Assembly: GCF_018729255.1 (NCBI RefSeq) | Contig: NZ_CP076060.1 | Location: 2,418,001 to 2,482,000 of the forward strand | Direction of reading: 5' to 3' | Length of the DNA stretch: 64,000 bases | Origin: Cupriavidus sp. EM10 | Lineage (GTDB): Bacteria > Pseudomonadota > Gammaproteobacteria > Burkholderiales > Burkholderiaceae | Shown: piece by piece, positions 20,838 through 34,774 of the stretch | How positions within the stretch are numbered: position 1 is the first letter of the stretch | Layout: each line of letters opens with the position of its first letter | Made by a program: the position numbers and the translations under genes | The notes under the pieces: generated by a model | Seen by the model: only the letters and a program-made list of their open reading frames with translations | Told to the model about the DNA's origin: nothing | Database searches by the model: none

Positions 20838-21819
20838 ATGACGCAGCACGCGCAGTCCCCTGTTCCCCTCATTCCGGCGGCATGCTGCTGGGCTTTGTCG
20901 GCGTGGCCATCTTCAGCCAGACGCTGCCATTCACGCGGATGGCCGTGGCCGAGCTTGATGCCACCTTCGTGGCGCTGGCGCGGGCCGTGATCGCGGCGGT
21001 GCTGGCGCTGGCCTTGCTGGCCGCACGCGGTGCGCTGGCGCCGGCCCGGCGGCCGCGCGGGCGCCAGTGGCCCCGGCTGGCCGTGACCGCGCTGGGCGTG
21101 GTGGTTGGGTTTCCGCTGTTCTCGTCGCTGGCCATGCGCGAAGTGCCGGCCGGGCACGGCGCCATCGTGATCGGGCTGCTGCCGCTGGCCACGGCGGTGT
21201 TCGCGGCGTGGTTCGGCAACGAGCGCCCGTCGATCGGATTCTGGCTGTCGGCGCTGGCCGGCAGCGTGCTGGTGGTGGGCTTCGCGCTGTGGCAGGGCGC
21301 GGGCGGCCTGCAGCATGCCGACTGGTTCCTGTTCCTGGCCGTGGTGCTGGGCGCACTTGGCTATGCCGAAGGCGGCAAGCTGTCGCGCGAACTGGGCGGG
21401 CTGGAGACCATTTCCTGGGCGCTGGTGGTGTCGCTGCCGGTGCTGTTGCCGGTGGTGGCGTGGCTGACGCTCGGGCATGCCGGCCAGATCGCCGCTGCCT
21501 CGCCGCGTGCCTGGGCTGGCATGGCGTATGTGTCGGTATTCTCGATGTTCATCGGCTTTCTGTTCTGGTACGCCGGGCTCGCAAAAGGCGGCGTGGCCCG
21601 CGTAGGCCAGATACAATTGCTGCAGCCGTTCCTCACGCTGGCGGGCGGCGCAGTGATCCTGGCCGAGCCCCTCGATGCCGCCACCATCGCTTTCGCAGTG
21701 GCGGTGATCGCCGTGGTGGCCTTGGGCCGCCGCGCCGCCGTGCGCAACACCGCACCCGCCACGCCGCCCGCCCCCGAGGCCGGAGAAACGCCCCCATCGT
21801 TCCAGGACGCATTCACTGA
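20838..21819 (+). CDS. EamA/DMT-family transporter, frame broken twice
   Basis: A ten-helix drug/metabolite transporter. The N-terminus (MTQHAQSPVPLIPAA) and body (MLLGFVGVAIFSQTLPFTRM) are in different frames, joined by adding one base near 20880 (GGCGGCATG for GGCGGCCATG). A second break at the C run 21791-21795 removes the natural stop: with one more C the frame ends at TGA 21817-21819, just before the next ribosome-binding site; without it the protein would run into the RidA gene. The corrected length is 327 residues, normal for the family. Confidence 0.7.
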
Positions 21820-21832
21820 CAGGAGTCACCGC

Positions 21833-22285
21833 ATGTCCGTCTACGACACCCTTGCCAAACTCGGCGTGGAACTGCCCACCGCCGGCGCCCCCGCCGCCGC
21901 CTATGTGATGGCCGCGACCACCGGCAACACCGTTTTCCTGTCGGGCCATATCGCCCGCCGCGACGGCAAGCCCTGGGCCGGCAAGCTCGGCAAGGACATC
22001 GACACCGCCGCCGGCCAGCAGGCCGCGCGCAGCATCGCCGTCGACCTGCTGGCCACGCTGCACGGCCATATCGGCGACCTGAACCGCGTCAAGCGGATCG
22101 TCAAGGTGATGAGCCTGGTGAACTCCACGCCGGAATTCACCGAGCAGCATCTGGTGACCAACGGCTGCTCCGAATTCCTGGTCGAGGTGTTCGGCGAAAA
22201 GGGCAAGCATGCCCGCAGCGCCTTCGGCGTGGCGCAGATTCCGCTGGGCGCGTGCGTCGAGATCGAGATGATCGTCGAGATCTGA
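21833..22285 (+). CDS. RidA-family protein (YjgF/YER057c)
   Basis: 150 residues of the RidA superfamily, the longer subgroup with an N-terminal helix (YDTLAKLGVELP). Canonical RidA hydrolyses reactive enamine/imine intermediates from PLP enzymes; this subgroup is less well characterised. FLSGHIARRDG and the C-terminal GVAQIPLGACVEIE are typical. An AGGAG ribosome-binding site lies at 21821. It is followed by a PLP aminotransferase gene, a sensible partner. Confidence 0.85.
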   Translation: MSVYDTLAKLGVELPTAGAPAAAYVMAATTGNTVFLSGHIARRDGKPWAGKLGKDIDTAAGQQAARSIAVDLLATLHGHIGDLNRVKRIVKVMSLVNSTPEFTEQHLVTNGCSEFLVEVFGEKGKHARSAFGVAQIPLGACVEIEMIVEI

Positions 22286-22373
22286 AGCCGTCCCCGCAGG
22301 ACCATACCTGTTAGATAGAGACATCGCCGGGCCCGAGTGCCCGGCCCTGAATTCCCCCACCACGAGACCAATC

Positions 22374-23561
22374 ATGAAATGGGCCATCTCCCGCCGGGCG
22401 CAGCAACTGACCAGCTCGGCTATCCGCGAAATCCTGAAAGTCACCGAGCGTCCGGAAGTCATTTCCTTCGCCGGCGGCCTGCCCTCTCCGGCGTCATTCC
22501 CGGTAGCGGCCATGGAAGCGGCGGTGGCCCGTGTATTCGCCGATAACCCGCAAGGCGCCCTGCAGTACGCCGCCACCGAAGGCTACCTGCCGCTGCGCGA
22601 GTTTGTGGCAAAGCGCTACAACGTGGGCGTGGAGCGCGTGCTGATCACCACCGGCTCGCAGCAGGCGCTGGACCTGATCGCCAAGATCATGATCGATCCG
22701 GGCAGCCCGGTGCTGGTGGAAACGCCCAGCTACCTGGGCGCGCTGCAGGCGTTCTCGCTGTTCGAGCCGGAGTTCGTGTCGATCCCGTCCGACGACCAGG
22801 GCCTGATCCCCGAGGCGCTGACCGCCGAACTGACCGCCAACGCGCGTTTCCTGTATGCGCTGCCGAACTTCCAGAACCCCACGGGCCGCCGCCTGCCGCT
22901 GGAGCGCCGCCAGGCGCTGGTCAAGCGCGCGCAGGAACTGGGCATCCTGCTGGTGGAAGACGATCCGTACGGCGAACTGAGCTACACCGGCAACACGCTG
23001 CCGACGCTGCTGTCGATGAACCCGGACGGCGTGATCTACATGGGCTCGTTCTCGAAGATCCTGGCCCCGGGCATGCGCCTGGGCTTCGTGATCGCCCCGC
23101 CCGAACTGCATTTCAAGCTGTGCCAGGCCAAGCAGGCATCGGACCTGCACACGCCGACCTTCACGCAGCGCATTGCCTACGAGACGGTCAAGGACGGCCT
23201 GCTGGACACCCATATCCCGACCATCCGCGAGCTCTACGGCAAGCAATGCGCCTGCATGCTGGACGCCCTCAAGCGCCACATGCCGGCCGGCGTGACCTGG
23301 AACGCGCCCGAAGGCGGCATGTTCATCTGGGTGGAGCTGCCGGAACGCCTGAACAGCATGACGATCCTGGAAGAAGCCGTGCGCCGCAACGTGGCCTACG
23401 TGCCGGGCGCGCCGTTCTACGCCGGCAACCCGCGCATGAACACGCTGCGCCTGGCCTTCGTGACCGTGCCGCCGGAGCGCATCGAACAGGGTGTGTCGAT
23501 CCTGGGCGAGCTGTTCCGCGAAGCCATCGCCAAGGCTGCCCCGCAGCCGCGCGCAGCCTGA
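22374..23561 (+). CDS. PLP-dependent aminotransferase (2-aminoadipate/LysN-like)
   Basis: 395-residue fold-type I aminotransferase without an HTH domain. VISFAGGLPSPASFP near the N-terminus, the substrate-site LPNFQNPTGR and the PLP lysine in MGSFSKILAPGMRLGF are seen. Closest in style to 2-aminoadipate or branched/aromatic aminotransferases of the MocR-related class; substrate not determinable here. Lies downstream of RidA and upstream of a GST gene. Confidence 0.85.
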   Translation: MKWAISRRAQQLTSSAIREILKVTERPEVISFAGGLPSPASFPVAAMEAAVARVFADNPQGALQYAATEGYLPLREFVAKRYNVGVERVLITTGSQQALDLIAKIMIDPGSPVLVETPSYLGALQAFSLFEPEFVSIPSDDQGLIPEALTAELTANARFLYALPNFQNPTGRRLPLERRQALVKRAQELGILLVEDDPYGELSYTGNTLPTLLSMNPDGVIYMGSFSKILAPGMRLGFVIAPPELHFKLCQAKQASDLHTPTFTQRIAYETVKDGLLDTHIPTIRELYGKQCACMLDALKRHMPAGVTWNAPEGGMFIWVELPERLNSMTILEEAVRRNVAYVPGAPFYAGNPRMNTLRLAFVTVPPERIEQGVSILGELFREAIAKAAPQPRAA

Positions 23562-23599
23562 GGACGGGCGCCGACATGGATCTGGAGGAGCCGCAAACC

Positions 23600-24244
23600 A
23601 TGCTGCGTATCTGGGGCCGCCTGTCGTCGATCAACGTGCAGAAGGTGGTCTGGTGCGCGCGCGAGCTGCACCTGGACCACGAGCGCATCGACATCGGCAA
23701 CCACAAGGGCGAACTTGACGCGGAAGCGTACGTGCGCCTGAACCCGAACCGGCTGATCCCGGTAATCGAGGATTTCCGCGACACCGACGTGGCCGGCGAG
23801 CCGTTCGTGCTGTGGGAATCGAATGCAATCGTGCGCTACCTGTGCGCGCGCTACGGCGCTGACACGCTGTGGCCATCGGACGTCAAGGCGCGCGCGTCGG
23901 CCGACCGCTGGATGGACTGGCAGACCACCACGTTCAGCCCGGCCATGGTGCAGGCCTTCCTGCAGATGGTTCGCATGCCGGAAGACCAGCGCGACCAGGC
24001 TGTGATCGACAAGTCGTGCGAGCGCACCGAGCCGCTGGCGAAGATGCTGGACGAGGCCCTCGCCGACCGCGAATTCATCGGCGGCGACCGTTTCACGATG
24101 GCCGACATCTCGCTGGCCTGCGCCGCGCATCGCTGGATGGGCACGCCCGTCCAGCACGCACCCCGGCCGAACCTGGAGCGCTGGCTGGCCGCCATGCGCG
24201 CCCGCCCGGCAGCGCTGAGCATTCTGGTGCTGCCGCTGAAATAA
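23600..24244 (+). CDS. Glutathione S-transferase
   Basis: 214 residues with a thioredoxin-like N-terminal domain (MLRIWGRLSSINVQKVVW, NPNRLIPVIED, WESNAIVRYLC) and an all-helical C-terminal domain (FTMADISLAC). The start at 23600 is chosen over 23576 because GGAGGAG (23584-23590) is at ideal distance. Family role is conjugation or reduction using glutathione; substrate unknown. It ends before a repeat palindrome. Confidence 0.9.
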   Translation: MLRIWGRLSSINVQKVVWCARELHLDHERIDIGNHKGELDAEAYVRLNPNRLIPVIEDFRDTDVAGEPFVLWESNAIVRYLCARYGADTLWPSDVKARASADRWMDWQTTTFSPAMVQAFLQMVRMPEDQRDQAVIDKSCERTEPLAKMLDEALADREFIGGDRFTMADISLACAAHRWMGTPVQHAPRPNLERWLAAMRARPAALSILVLPLK

Positions 24245-24262
24245 GCATCACGCGTTGTCTTG

Positions 24263-24293
24263 CTCCCCTCTCCCACGGGGTGGGAGAGGGGAG
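24263..24293. repeat. Extragenic palindrome, single copy (REP site 3)
   Basis: CTCCCCTCTCCCAC and GTGGGAGAGGGGAG hairpin between the convergent ends of the GST gene and the chromate-transporter gene. Confidence 0.85.
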
Positions 24294-24315
24294 CCAATAG
24301 CGACGGCTACTAGCG

Positions 24316-24848
24316 CTACACCAGCCCCAGCAGCCCTGCCCTGCGCCCAGACCCACCAGCAGCAGCGGGTGGATCTTCGTCTTCAGCATCAGGCCCACCG
24401 TTACCAGTGTCACCGCCACGGCCGTCCAGCTGTGGTCGACGCTGGTGGCCAGCACCCAGCCCGTCGACATCAGCAGGCCGATGGTCAGCGCCGACAGGCC
24501 GCGCTTGATCAGCACCGGCCAGACCGCGTGCGGCGAGCGTCCCGCGAAATATTCGAAGCCCAGCGCGATCACGCTCGATGGCCCGCAGATGCCGAGCATC
24601 GATGCAAACGCGCCGGCCGCGCCGGCGACCTGCCAGCCGAACAGCGCCACGAACAGGATGTTCGGCCCCGGCGAGGCCTGCGAGATGGCATAGAGCGCGG
24701 CGAACTGCTCGTCGGTCATCCAGTGGCGCGATTCCACCAGATATCGATGCATGTCGGGGATCACCGTGCCGCCGCCACCCACGGCCAGCAGCGACAGCAT
24801 GCCGAAATGGCCCAGCAGGTCGCGCAGGATCTCGGGCGACGCCATCAT
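24316..24848 (-). CDS. Chromate transporter, C-terminal-half subunit; late frameshift
   Basis: A short-chain ChrA-type membrane protein (one half of the bidomain transporter), beginning MMASPEILRDLLGHFGML, with SQASPGPNILFVALFG, the family signature. Near the end the frame shifts at 24332-24344 (a run of GGGCAGGG-type triplets); one added base gives GLLGLV and a stop at 24316, for 177 residues. Read literally, the protein would run on into the repeat region. Pairs with the upstream half. Confidence 0.75.
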
Positions 24849-25423
24849 GCCCCCTTGCGCATCGCGCGGTATTCCAGCACCAGCGCCACGGGCACCAGCA
24901 CGGCCATGACCGGCAACAACGGCCAGCGCAACCAGCCAATGGCCAGGAACGCCGCCACGCCAATCACCAGTGCGCGCACCGAGCGCGGCTGGCTCTGCGC
25001 CAGCTTCACCCCGGTCGAAAGCACCAGGCCGGCCGCCACGGCGGTCATGCCGGACAGCATCTGGCGCACCTGCGGCACATCCTGGTAGCGCAGATACAAA
25101 CCCATCGCGCAGAGCACCACCACCATCGGCACGAACACCAGTCCGCTGAACGCCGCCACGGCGCCGCGCAGGCCGGCGAAGCGCAGGCCCAGCATCAACG
25201 CCAGGTTGATGACATTGGGCCCCGGCAACACCTGCCCGAGACTGAGTATTTCGACGAAATCACGATCGTTGAGCCAGCGGTTGCGCTCCACCACCGAGCG
25301 CCGCACGAACGGCAGCACGCCGCCGAAGCCGGACAGGCCCATGCGGGCAAATTCGAAAAACAGGGTACGGGCGGTGGGCGGCGGGGCGAGCTCGGGCTCG
25401 GCGAGCAGGGGCGTGGCGGACAT
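24845..25423 (-). CDS. Chromate transporter, N-terminal-half subunit
   Basis: 192 residues. The family motif GLSGFGGVLPFVRR appears near residue 30 and LGQVLPGPNVINLALMLG near 62. Split ChrA pairs (short-chain CHR) export chromate, or sulfate-like oxyanions, as a complex of the two halves. It overlaps the second half by four bases (ATGA). Confidence 0.85.
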   Translation of the reverse strand: MSATPLLAEPELAPPPTARTLFFEFARMGLSGFGGVLPFVRRSVVERNRWLNDRDFVEILSLGQVLPGPNVINLALMLGLRFAGLRGAVAAFSGLVFVPMVVVLCAMGLYLRYQDVPQVRQMLSGMTAVAAGLVLSTGVKLAQSQPRSVRALVIGVAAFLAIGWLRWPLLPVMAVLVPVALVLEYRAMRKGA

Positions 25424-25568
25424 GATCGTGAGGAAGATCGCCTGCCATGCGGAATGGGCAGGGTGCCGACATGGTACGGCAGATACCCGCCGCCGGGCGG
25501 GCGCGAGGCATCACGAAATGGCAAGAGGGGGTCGCGGTTGGCGATGGCGCGCCCACTCCGCTGGTTTG

Positions 25569-25696
25569 CTCCCCTCTCCCACAACGTGGGAGAGGGGTTG
25601 GGGGTGAGGGCAAAGCGGCTCTGCTTGCCGACCTGGCGCAATTTGAATCACCGCGCCCTCACCCCGGCCCCTCTCCCGCCAGGCGGGAGAGGGGAG
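25569..25696. repeat. Extragenic palindrome pair (REP site 4)
   Basis: Two inverted hairpins, CTCCCCTCTCCCACAACGTG... at 25569 and ...CAGGCGGGAGAGGGGAG ending at 25696, with GGGGTGAGGG and CCCTCACCCC as pairing inner arms. It sits between the co-directional minus-strand parC and chromate-transporter genes. Confidence 0.85.
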
Positions 25697-25718
25697 CCAA
25701 ACCAGCGACAGATCGAAC

Positions 25719-28058
<2,340 letters not shown>

Positions 28059-28181
28059 GGGTTCGGCATGCCGGGCGCGGGCGCGCCGGACATCCCGCTT
28101 GTTTTGCGGTCAGCGTGGGATTCTAAAGGAAGTGGATGACGATACCGCCGGAAATAGCGCCCGAAACGCGCCCAGGCCGCA

Positions 28182-28991
28182 TCAGGGCATGGGCCGGCGT
28201 CCGCCGCCGATCACCATGCGCACGCGGTCGGCCGCCACGCCGGTGCGGATCACGCCGCCCGCCGCCGGCTGGTAGCGCCGGTAGAACTCCAGCACGGTGC
28301 TCACGTACTGGCGGGTCTCGGGGTACGGCGGGATCTGGTTGTTGTAGCGCTGCACCGCGCCCTCGCCGGCGTTGTACGCGGCCAGCACCAACTCCAGGTT
28401 GTCCGGGAACAGCTCCATCAGGAAGCGCAGGTAGCGCACGCCGGCCGAGATGTTCAGCTTCGGGTCGGCCAGCTTCTGCTCCACCGTGCGGCGCTTGTCG
28501 GCGGCAATGCCGAAGCGCGTGCCAGTGTCCGGAATCACCTGCATCAGCCCGATGGCGCCCTTGGGTGACACGGCCGACGCGTTGAAGCCGCTTTCCACGG
28601 CCATCACCGCCTTGACCAGTGCCGGGTCCACGTTCTGGGCCTCGGCCACCTGCGCGATGATCGGATCGACCGTGCGCAGGTTGGGGTGATTGAGCAGGTA
28701 CTGGAACAGCTTGTCGCGCGACGGGCTGGTCTTGTCGGTCAGCGTGATCACGCCACGGTGCCCGAGGTTGCTGGAATCGAACTGGCCGCCGTCCTTCATG
28801 AACAGCTTGTAGCGGCTGTCGAGCTTCGTATCGGCGAAGTGGGCCACGCCCTCGCCGTCGATATAGCCCCACAGCTCCGCATGGGCCGGCGCCGCGATGC
28901 CGAACGTGCCGAGCACGGCCAGCGTGCAGGCCAGGCGCTTCGCCTGTGCCTTGATCCGCCTGATCCGCTGTTGCCCTGCTCGTTCCTGCAT
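28182..28991 (-). CDS. Lytic transglycosylase, SLT domain
   Basis: 269 residues. Residues 1-38 are a signal peptide (cut after PAHA). An ELWGYIDGEGVAHFAD segment is a DUF4124-like N-terminal module. The SLT domain begins near residue 118 (VDPALVKAVMAVESGFNA, with catalytic Glu in AVESGFN), with GLMQVIPDTG and LAAYNAGEGAV. It cleaves peptidoglycan in the periplasm. It lies between parE (31 bases away) and parC on the same strand, so it is probably co-transcribed with topoisomerase IV. Confidence 0.9.
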   Translation of the reverse strand: MQERAGQQRIRRIKAQAKRLACTLAVLGTFGIAAPAHAELWGYIDGEGVAHFADTKLDSRYKLFMKDGGQFDSSNLGHRGVITLTDKTSPSRDKLFQYLLNHPNLRTVDPIIAQVAEAQNVDPALVKAVMAVESGFNASAVSPKGAIGLMQVIPDTGTRFGIAADKRRTVEQKLADPKLNISAGVRYLRFLMELFPDNLELVLAAYNAGEGAVQRYNNQIPPYPETRQYVSTVLEFYRRYQPAAGGVIRTGVAADRVRMVIGGGRRPMP

Positions 28992-29021
28992 CGTCGTTTC
29001 TCCAGATTTGGCGCCGCGAGA

Positions 29022-31016
<1,995 letters not shown>

Positions 31017-31254
31017 GGAGTCGATACGGATATTGGTCTTGCCGGCCGTTGGCGGCCGGGATGCGCTGCATTGTAATGGATGGGCGCGGCGGCCCGTTTT
31101 CCGGAAATCGACAGAAATGCGTAGTCCGGCAGGAAAACGGGGCCGGCCTTAAACTAGGCGCCGGCTGCAAAGGCGCCCCCGTGCCGGCAAGTGCAGATCG
31201 CAAAGAACAAGACGACAAGCAGATAAAACAATAGAGACAATACCGAGCCCCGAC

Positions 31255-32466
31255 ATGACCGATCGCAAACTATCCCTGACCACCGTGCTTGTGTGCGGTG
31301 GCCTGCTCGTCACCCTGTCCATGGGCATCCGGCATGGCTTCGGGCTGTTCAACCTGCCGATCACGCAGACGCACGGCTGGAGCCGCGAGACCTTTGCCTT
31401 TGCGCTGGCGCTGCAGAACCTGATGTGGGGTGCCAGCCAGCCGATTACCGGCGCGCTGGCCGACAAGTTCGGCGCGACGCGCATCATGATCGTCGGCGTG
31501 GCGCTCTATGTGGCCGGGCTGGTCGTAATGGCGCTGGCCACCAGCGGCACGGCCTTCGCCACCGGCGCCGGGGTGCTGATCGGCATCGCCCAGTCCGGCA
31601 CCACCTACAGCGTGGTCTATGGCGTGATTGGCCGCGTGGCCAGCGCCGAGAAGCGCGTCTGGGCCATGGGGATCGCCGCGGCGGCCGGGTCGTTCGGCCA
31701 GTTCCTGATGATTCCGGTCGAACAGACGCTGATTTCCACCACCGGGTGGCAGAACGCCCTGTTCATCCTGGCCTTCCTGGCGTGCTTCATGCTGCCGCTG
31801 GCGCTGACGCTGCGCGAGCCGAAGATGGCAGCCAGCACCACGGGCCACCAGCAGACCATCGGCGAAGCGACGCGCGAAGCCTTTGGCAACCGCAACTTCC
31901 AGCTGCTGACGCTGGGCTACTTCGTGTGCGGCTTCCAGGTGGTGTTCATCGGCGTGCACCTGGCGCCGTACCTGAAGGACCGGGGCCTGGTCGACGTGAA
32001 GATCGCCACCGTGGCGCTGGCGCTGATCGGCCTGTTCAACGTATTCGGTACCTATACGGCTGGCGCGATGGGCCAGCGCATGCCCAAGCGCTACCTGCTG
32101 TCGTCGATCTATATCGCCCGTTCGGTGGTGATCGCCGGCTACCTGCTGCTGCCGCTGACGGCCTGGAGCACGTGGATCTTTGCCGCGCTGATGGGCTTCC
32201 TGTGGCTGTCCACGGTGCCGCTGACCAACGGCATCATCGCGCAGGTGTTCGGCGTGAAATACCTGTCGATGCTGTCCGGCGTGGTGTTTTTCTCGCACCA
32301 GATCGGCAGCTTCCTGGGCGCCTGGCTGGGCGGCTACCTGTTCGACCGCACGGGCAGCTACAACACGGTCTGGCTGCTGGCGATCGCGCTGGGCGTGCTG
32401 GCCGCGCTGGTCAACCTGCCAATCCGCGAGCACGCGCTGGTGCGCCCGCAGCCGGCAGGAGCGTGA
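31255..32466 (+). CDS. MFS transporter
   Basis: 403 residues with twelve predicted helices. The first loop has ALADKFGATR and the sixth the matching FGTYTAGAMGQRMPKRYL, typical of the major facilitator superfamily; the style (GIRHGFGLFNLPITQ) is close to the oxalate/formate-antiporter or cyanate-type group. Substrate unknown. It is divergent from parE across 238 bases with no other gene visible. It is followed at once by a 41-codon small ORF. Confidence 0.88.
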   Translation: MTDRKLSLTTVLVCGGLLVTLSMGIRHGFGLFNLPITQTHGWSRETFAFALALQNLMWGASQPITGALADKFGATRIMIVGVALYVAGLVVMALATSGTAFATGAGVLIGIAQSGTTYSVVYGVIGRVASAEKRVWAMGIAAAAGSFGQFLMIPVEQTLISTTGWQNALFILAFLACFMLPLALTLREPKMAASTTGHQQTIGEATREAFGNRNFQLLTLGYFVCGFQVVFIGVHLAPYLKDRGLVDVKIATVALALIGLFNVFGTYTAGAMGQRMPKRYLLSSIYIARSVVIAGYLLLPLTAWSTWIFAALMGFLWLSTVPLTNGIIAQVFGVKYLSMLSGVVFFSHQIGSFLGAWLGGYLFDRTGSYNTVWLLAIALGVLAALVNLPIREHALVRPQPAGA

Positions 32467-32467
32467 A

Positions 32468-32593
32468 ATGACCTGGGCACGCGGCGCCGGCTACCTGGCC
32501 CTGGCGGTGGTACTGACGCTGGGCTTCCTGGCCTACCTGCGCCCGGCGTTCATGGTCGACCTGACCAATATGGTGCTGGCGTGGTGTGGATGA
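32468..32593 (+). CDS. Small membrane protein, 41 aa
   Basis: ATG at 32468 lies one base after the MFS stop. The product has one hydrophobic helix (GYLALAVVLTLGFLAYL) and a short polar end. The close spacing suggests co-translation with the transporter. No ribosome-binding site of its own is obvious, and I recognise no family. Confidence 0.45.
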   Translation: MTWARGAGYLALAVVLTLGFLAYLRPAFMVDLTNMVLAWCG

Positions 32594-32615
32594 ATTCGAT
32601 GACGCGCTGACCGGG

Positions 32616-32646
32616 CTCCCCTCTCCCACGCCGTGGGAGAGGGGAG
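32616..32646. repeat. Extragenic palindrome, single copy (REP site 5)
   Basis: CTCCCCTCTCCCAC and GTGGGAGAGGGGAG hairpin between the convergent ends of the MFS/small ORF unit and uup. Confidence 0.85.
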
Positions 32647-32667
32647 AACACCGAGGCAAATGGTGGT

Positions 32668-34590
32668 TTATACCGCTTCGCCCCTGGTCTTCTTCTCAAG
32701 AAGCTCCCAGCGCTCCAGCGCTCCCAGCAGTTCCATCTCGATGTCGTCGTGGCGGGTGGCCAGTTCGGCGGCGCGGGCGGGGTCGGTTGCGTACAGCGAG
32801 CCGTCCTCGAGTTGCGCGGCGATGGTCTTCTGCTCGGCTTCCAGGTTCGACATCCGCTCGGGCAGCGCATCCAGCTCGCGCTGTTCCTTGTACGACAGCT
32901 TGACCGTGCGGTTGGCGCCGCGCGCCTCGCGGGTGCTGGCCTTGGGGGCCTCGGCCGCCTTCGGCTCCGTCCTGGCGGACTGCAGCGCCTCGGCGCGCGC
33001 CGACTGTTGCTCCCAGTCGGAGTAGCCGCCCACCGACTCGCGCCACTGGCCCTCGCCTTCGGCGGCAATCGTCGACGTCACCACGTTGTCCAGAAACGCC
33101 CGGTCGTGCGATACCAGGAACACGGTGCCGCTGTAGTCCTGCAGCAGTTCTTCCAGCAGTTCCAGCGTGTCGATGTCGAGGTCGTTGGTCGGTTCGTCCA
33201 GCACCAGCACGTTGGCCGGGCGCGCGAACAGGCGCGCCAGCAGCAGCCGGTTGCGCTCGCCGCCGGACAGCGACTTGACCGGCGACCGCGCGCGCTCTGG
33301 CGCGAACAGGAAGTCGCCCAGGTAGCTCATCACGTGCTTGCGCTGGCCGTTGACTTCCACCCAGTCGCTGCCGGGGCTGATGGTGTCGGCCAGCGACTTT
33401 TCCAGGTCCAGCGCCGTGCGCATCTGGTCGAAGTACGCCACCTGCAGGTTGCTGCCGTTGCGCACCGTGCCCGAGTCGGGCGCCAGGTCGCCCAGGATCA
33501 GCCGCAGCAGCGTGGTCTTGCCCGCGCCGTTCGGGCCGATCAGGCCCACCTTGTCGCCGCGCATGATGGTGGCCGTGAAGTCGCGCACCACCAGCTTGTT
33601 GCCATACGACTTCGACACATCGACCAATTCCGCCACGATCTTGCCCGAGCGGTCGCCCTGCGACACCTCCAGCTTGACGTTGCCCTGCACCTCGCGGCGC
33701 TGGGCACGTTCGCTGCGCATGTCCACCAGCCGCTGCACCCGCGCCACGCTGCGCGTGCGGCGTGCTTCCACGCCCTTGCGTATCCAGATTTCCTCCTGCG
33801 CCAGCAGCTTGTCGAACTTGGCCTGCTCCACGGCCTCGTTGGCCAGCAGTTCGGCCTTGCGGACCTGGTACGCGGCAAAGTTGCCCGGGAACGACAGCAG
33901 CTTGCCGCGATCCAGTTCGACGATGCGCGTGGCCACGCGGTCCAGGAACGCGCGGTCGTGGGTAATCAGCAGCACGCTGCCCCGGAAGCCCAGCAGCAGG
34001 TCTTCGAGCCAGCGGATGGCTGCCACGTCCAGGTGGTTGGTCGGTTCGTCGAGCAGCAGGATGTCCGGCTCGGCCACCAGCCCCTGCGCCAGCGCCACGC
34101 GCTTCTGCAGGCCGCCGGACAGCGCGTCCACGCGGACGTGCGGATCCAGGCCCAGCCGGGCCAGCGTGGTCTCCACCCGGGTGCGAAGCTGCCAGGCGTC
34201 GGCGGCGTCGAGTTCGGCCTGCACGCGGTGCAGCTCGGCCAGCGTGGCGTCGTCGTGATGGGTTTCCAGCCGGGCCAGCGCGGCGTCATAGCGCAGCAGC
34301 AGGTCGTGGGCGGCGCCCATGCCCTGGCTGACCGCATCGAACACGGTCAGGCCGGGCGCGAACTGTGGCTCTTGCGCAACATAGGCCGACGTCACGCCGC
34401 TCTGGCGCGCGATGAGGCCGTCGTCGGGCGCGGACGTGCCCGCCACGATCCGCAGCAGCGACGACTTGCCGGTGCCGTTGCGGCCGATCAGGCCAACGCG
34501 TTCGCCGGCTTCGAGCGAGAAATCGGTATGGTCGAGCAGCGCCACGTGGCCAAAGGCCAGCTGGGCATCGGTAATGGAAAACAGGGCCAT
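32668..34590 (-). CDS. uup: ABC-F family ATPase Uup
   Basis: 640 residues with two ABC cassettes and no membrane segment. Walker A motifs: GRNGTGKSSL and GPNGAGKTTL; signatures LSGGLQKR and LSGGERNR; the inter-cassette linker is the ABC-F type. The C-terminal about 90 residues form the Uup coiled-coil domain. ABC-F proteins act on ribosomes; Uup also affects transposon excision in E. coli. The start at 34590 (MALFSITDAQL) is chosen, as upstream codons read through the intergenic region. Confidence 0.92.
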   Translation of the reverse strand: MALFSITDAQLAFGHVALLDHTDFSLEAGERVGLIGRNGTGKSSLLRIVAGTSAPDDGLIARQSGVTSAYVAQEPQFAPGLTVFDAVSQGMGAAHDLLLRYDAALARLETHHDDATLAELHRVQAELDAADAWQLRTRVETTLARLGLDPHVRVDALSGGLQKRVALAQGLVAEPDILLLDEPTNHLDVAAIRWLEDLLLGFRGSVLLITHDRAFLDRVATRIVELDRGKLLSFPGNFAAYQVRKAELLANEAVEQAKFDKLLAQEEIWIRKGVEARRTRSVARVQRLVDMRSERAQRREVQGNVKLEVSQGDRSGKIVAELVDVSKSYGNKLVVRDFTATIMRGDKVGLIGPNGAGKTTLLRLILGDLAPDSGTVRNGSNLQVAYFDQMRTALDLEKSLADTISPGSDWVEVNGQRKHVMSYLGDFLFAPERARSPVKSLSGGERNRLLLARLFARPANVLVLDEPTNDLDIDTLELLEELLQDYSGTVFLVSHDRAFLDNVVTSTIAAEGEGQWRESVGGYSDWEQQSARAEALQSARTEPKAAEAPKASTREARGANRTVKLSYKEQRELDALPERMSNLEAEQKTIAAQLEDGSLYATDPARAAELATRHDDIEMELLGALERWELLEKKTRGEAV

Positions 34591-34742
34591 GATTGCGAGG
34601 AAGGGTAAGCGGCGCCGGACCGGGAGGCGGGCGCGAAGGCAGGCCCGAATTGTAGACGACGCGGGCGCCGGGGCGCTGCTTGCCGCGCGGGGAAGGCAGC
34701 CGGGGCGGGTTGGCGGCAGGTTGCCAGGCCGGCGAGGCCCGC

Positions 34743-34774
34743 AAAAGAAAAGGCCCGTTCGCCTGAACGGGCCC
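34743..34774 (-). terminator. Orphan terminator hairpin upstream of uup
   Basis: On the minus strand GGCCCGTTC, AGGC and GAACGGGCC are followed by TTTTCTTTT, a clear Rho-independent terminator about 150 bases upstream of the uup start. No minus-strand gene ends here, so it terminates a leader transcript or a small RNA starting in the 34800-35100 region. Confidence 0.6.

Noticed and set aside
20838..22285. EamA-RidA fusion protein
   Set aside because: The join is explained by one missing C at 21791-21795; with it the transporter stops at 21819 and RidA has its own ribosome-binding site and start.
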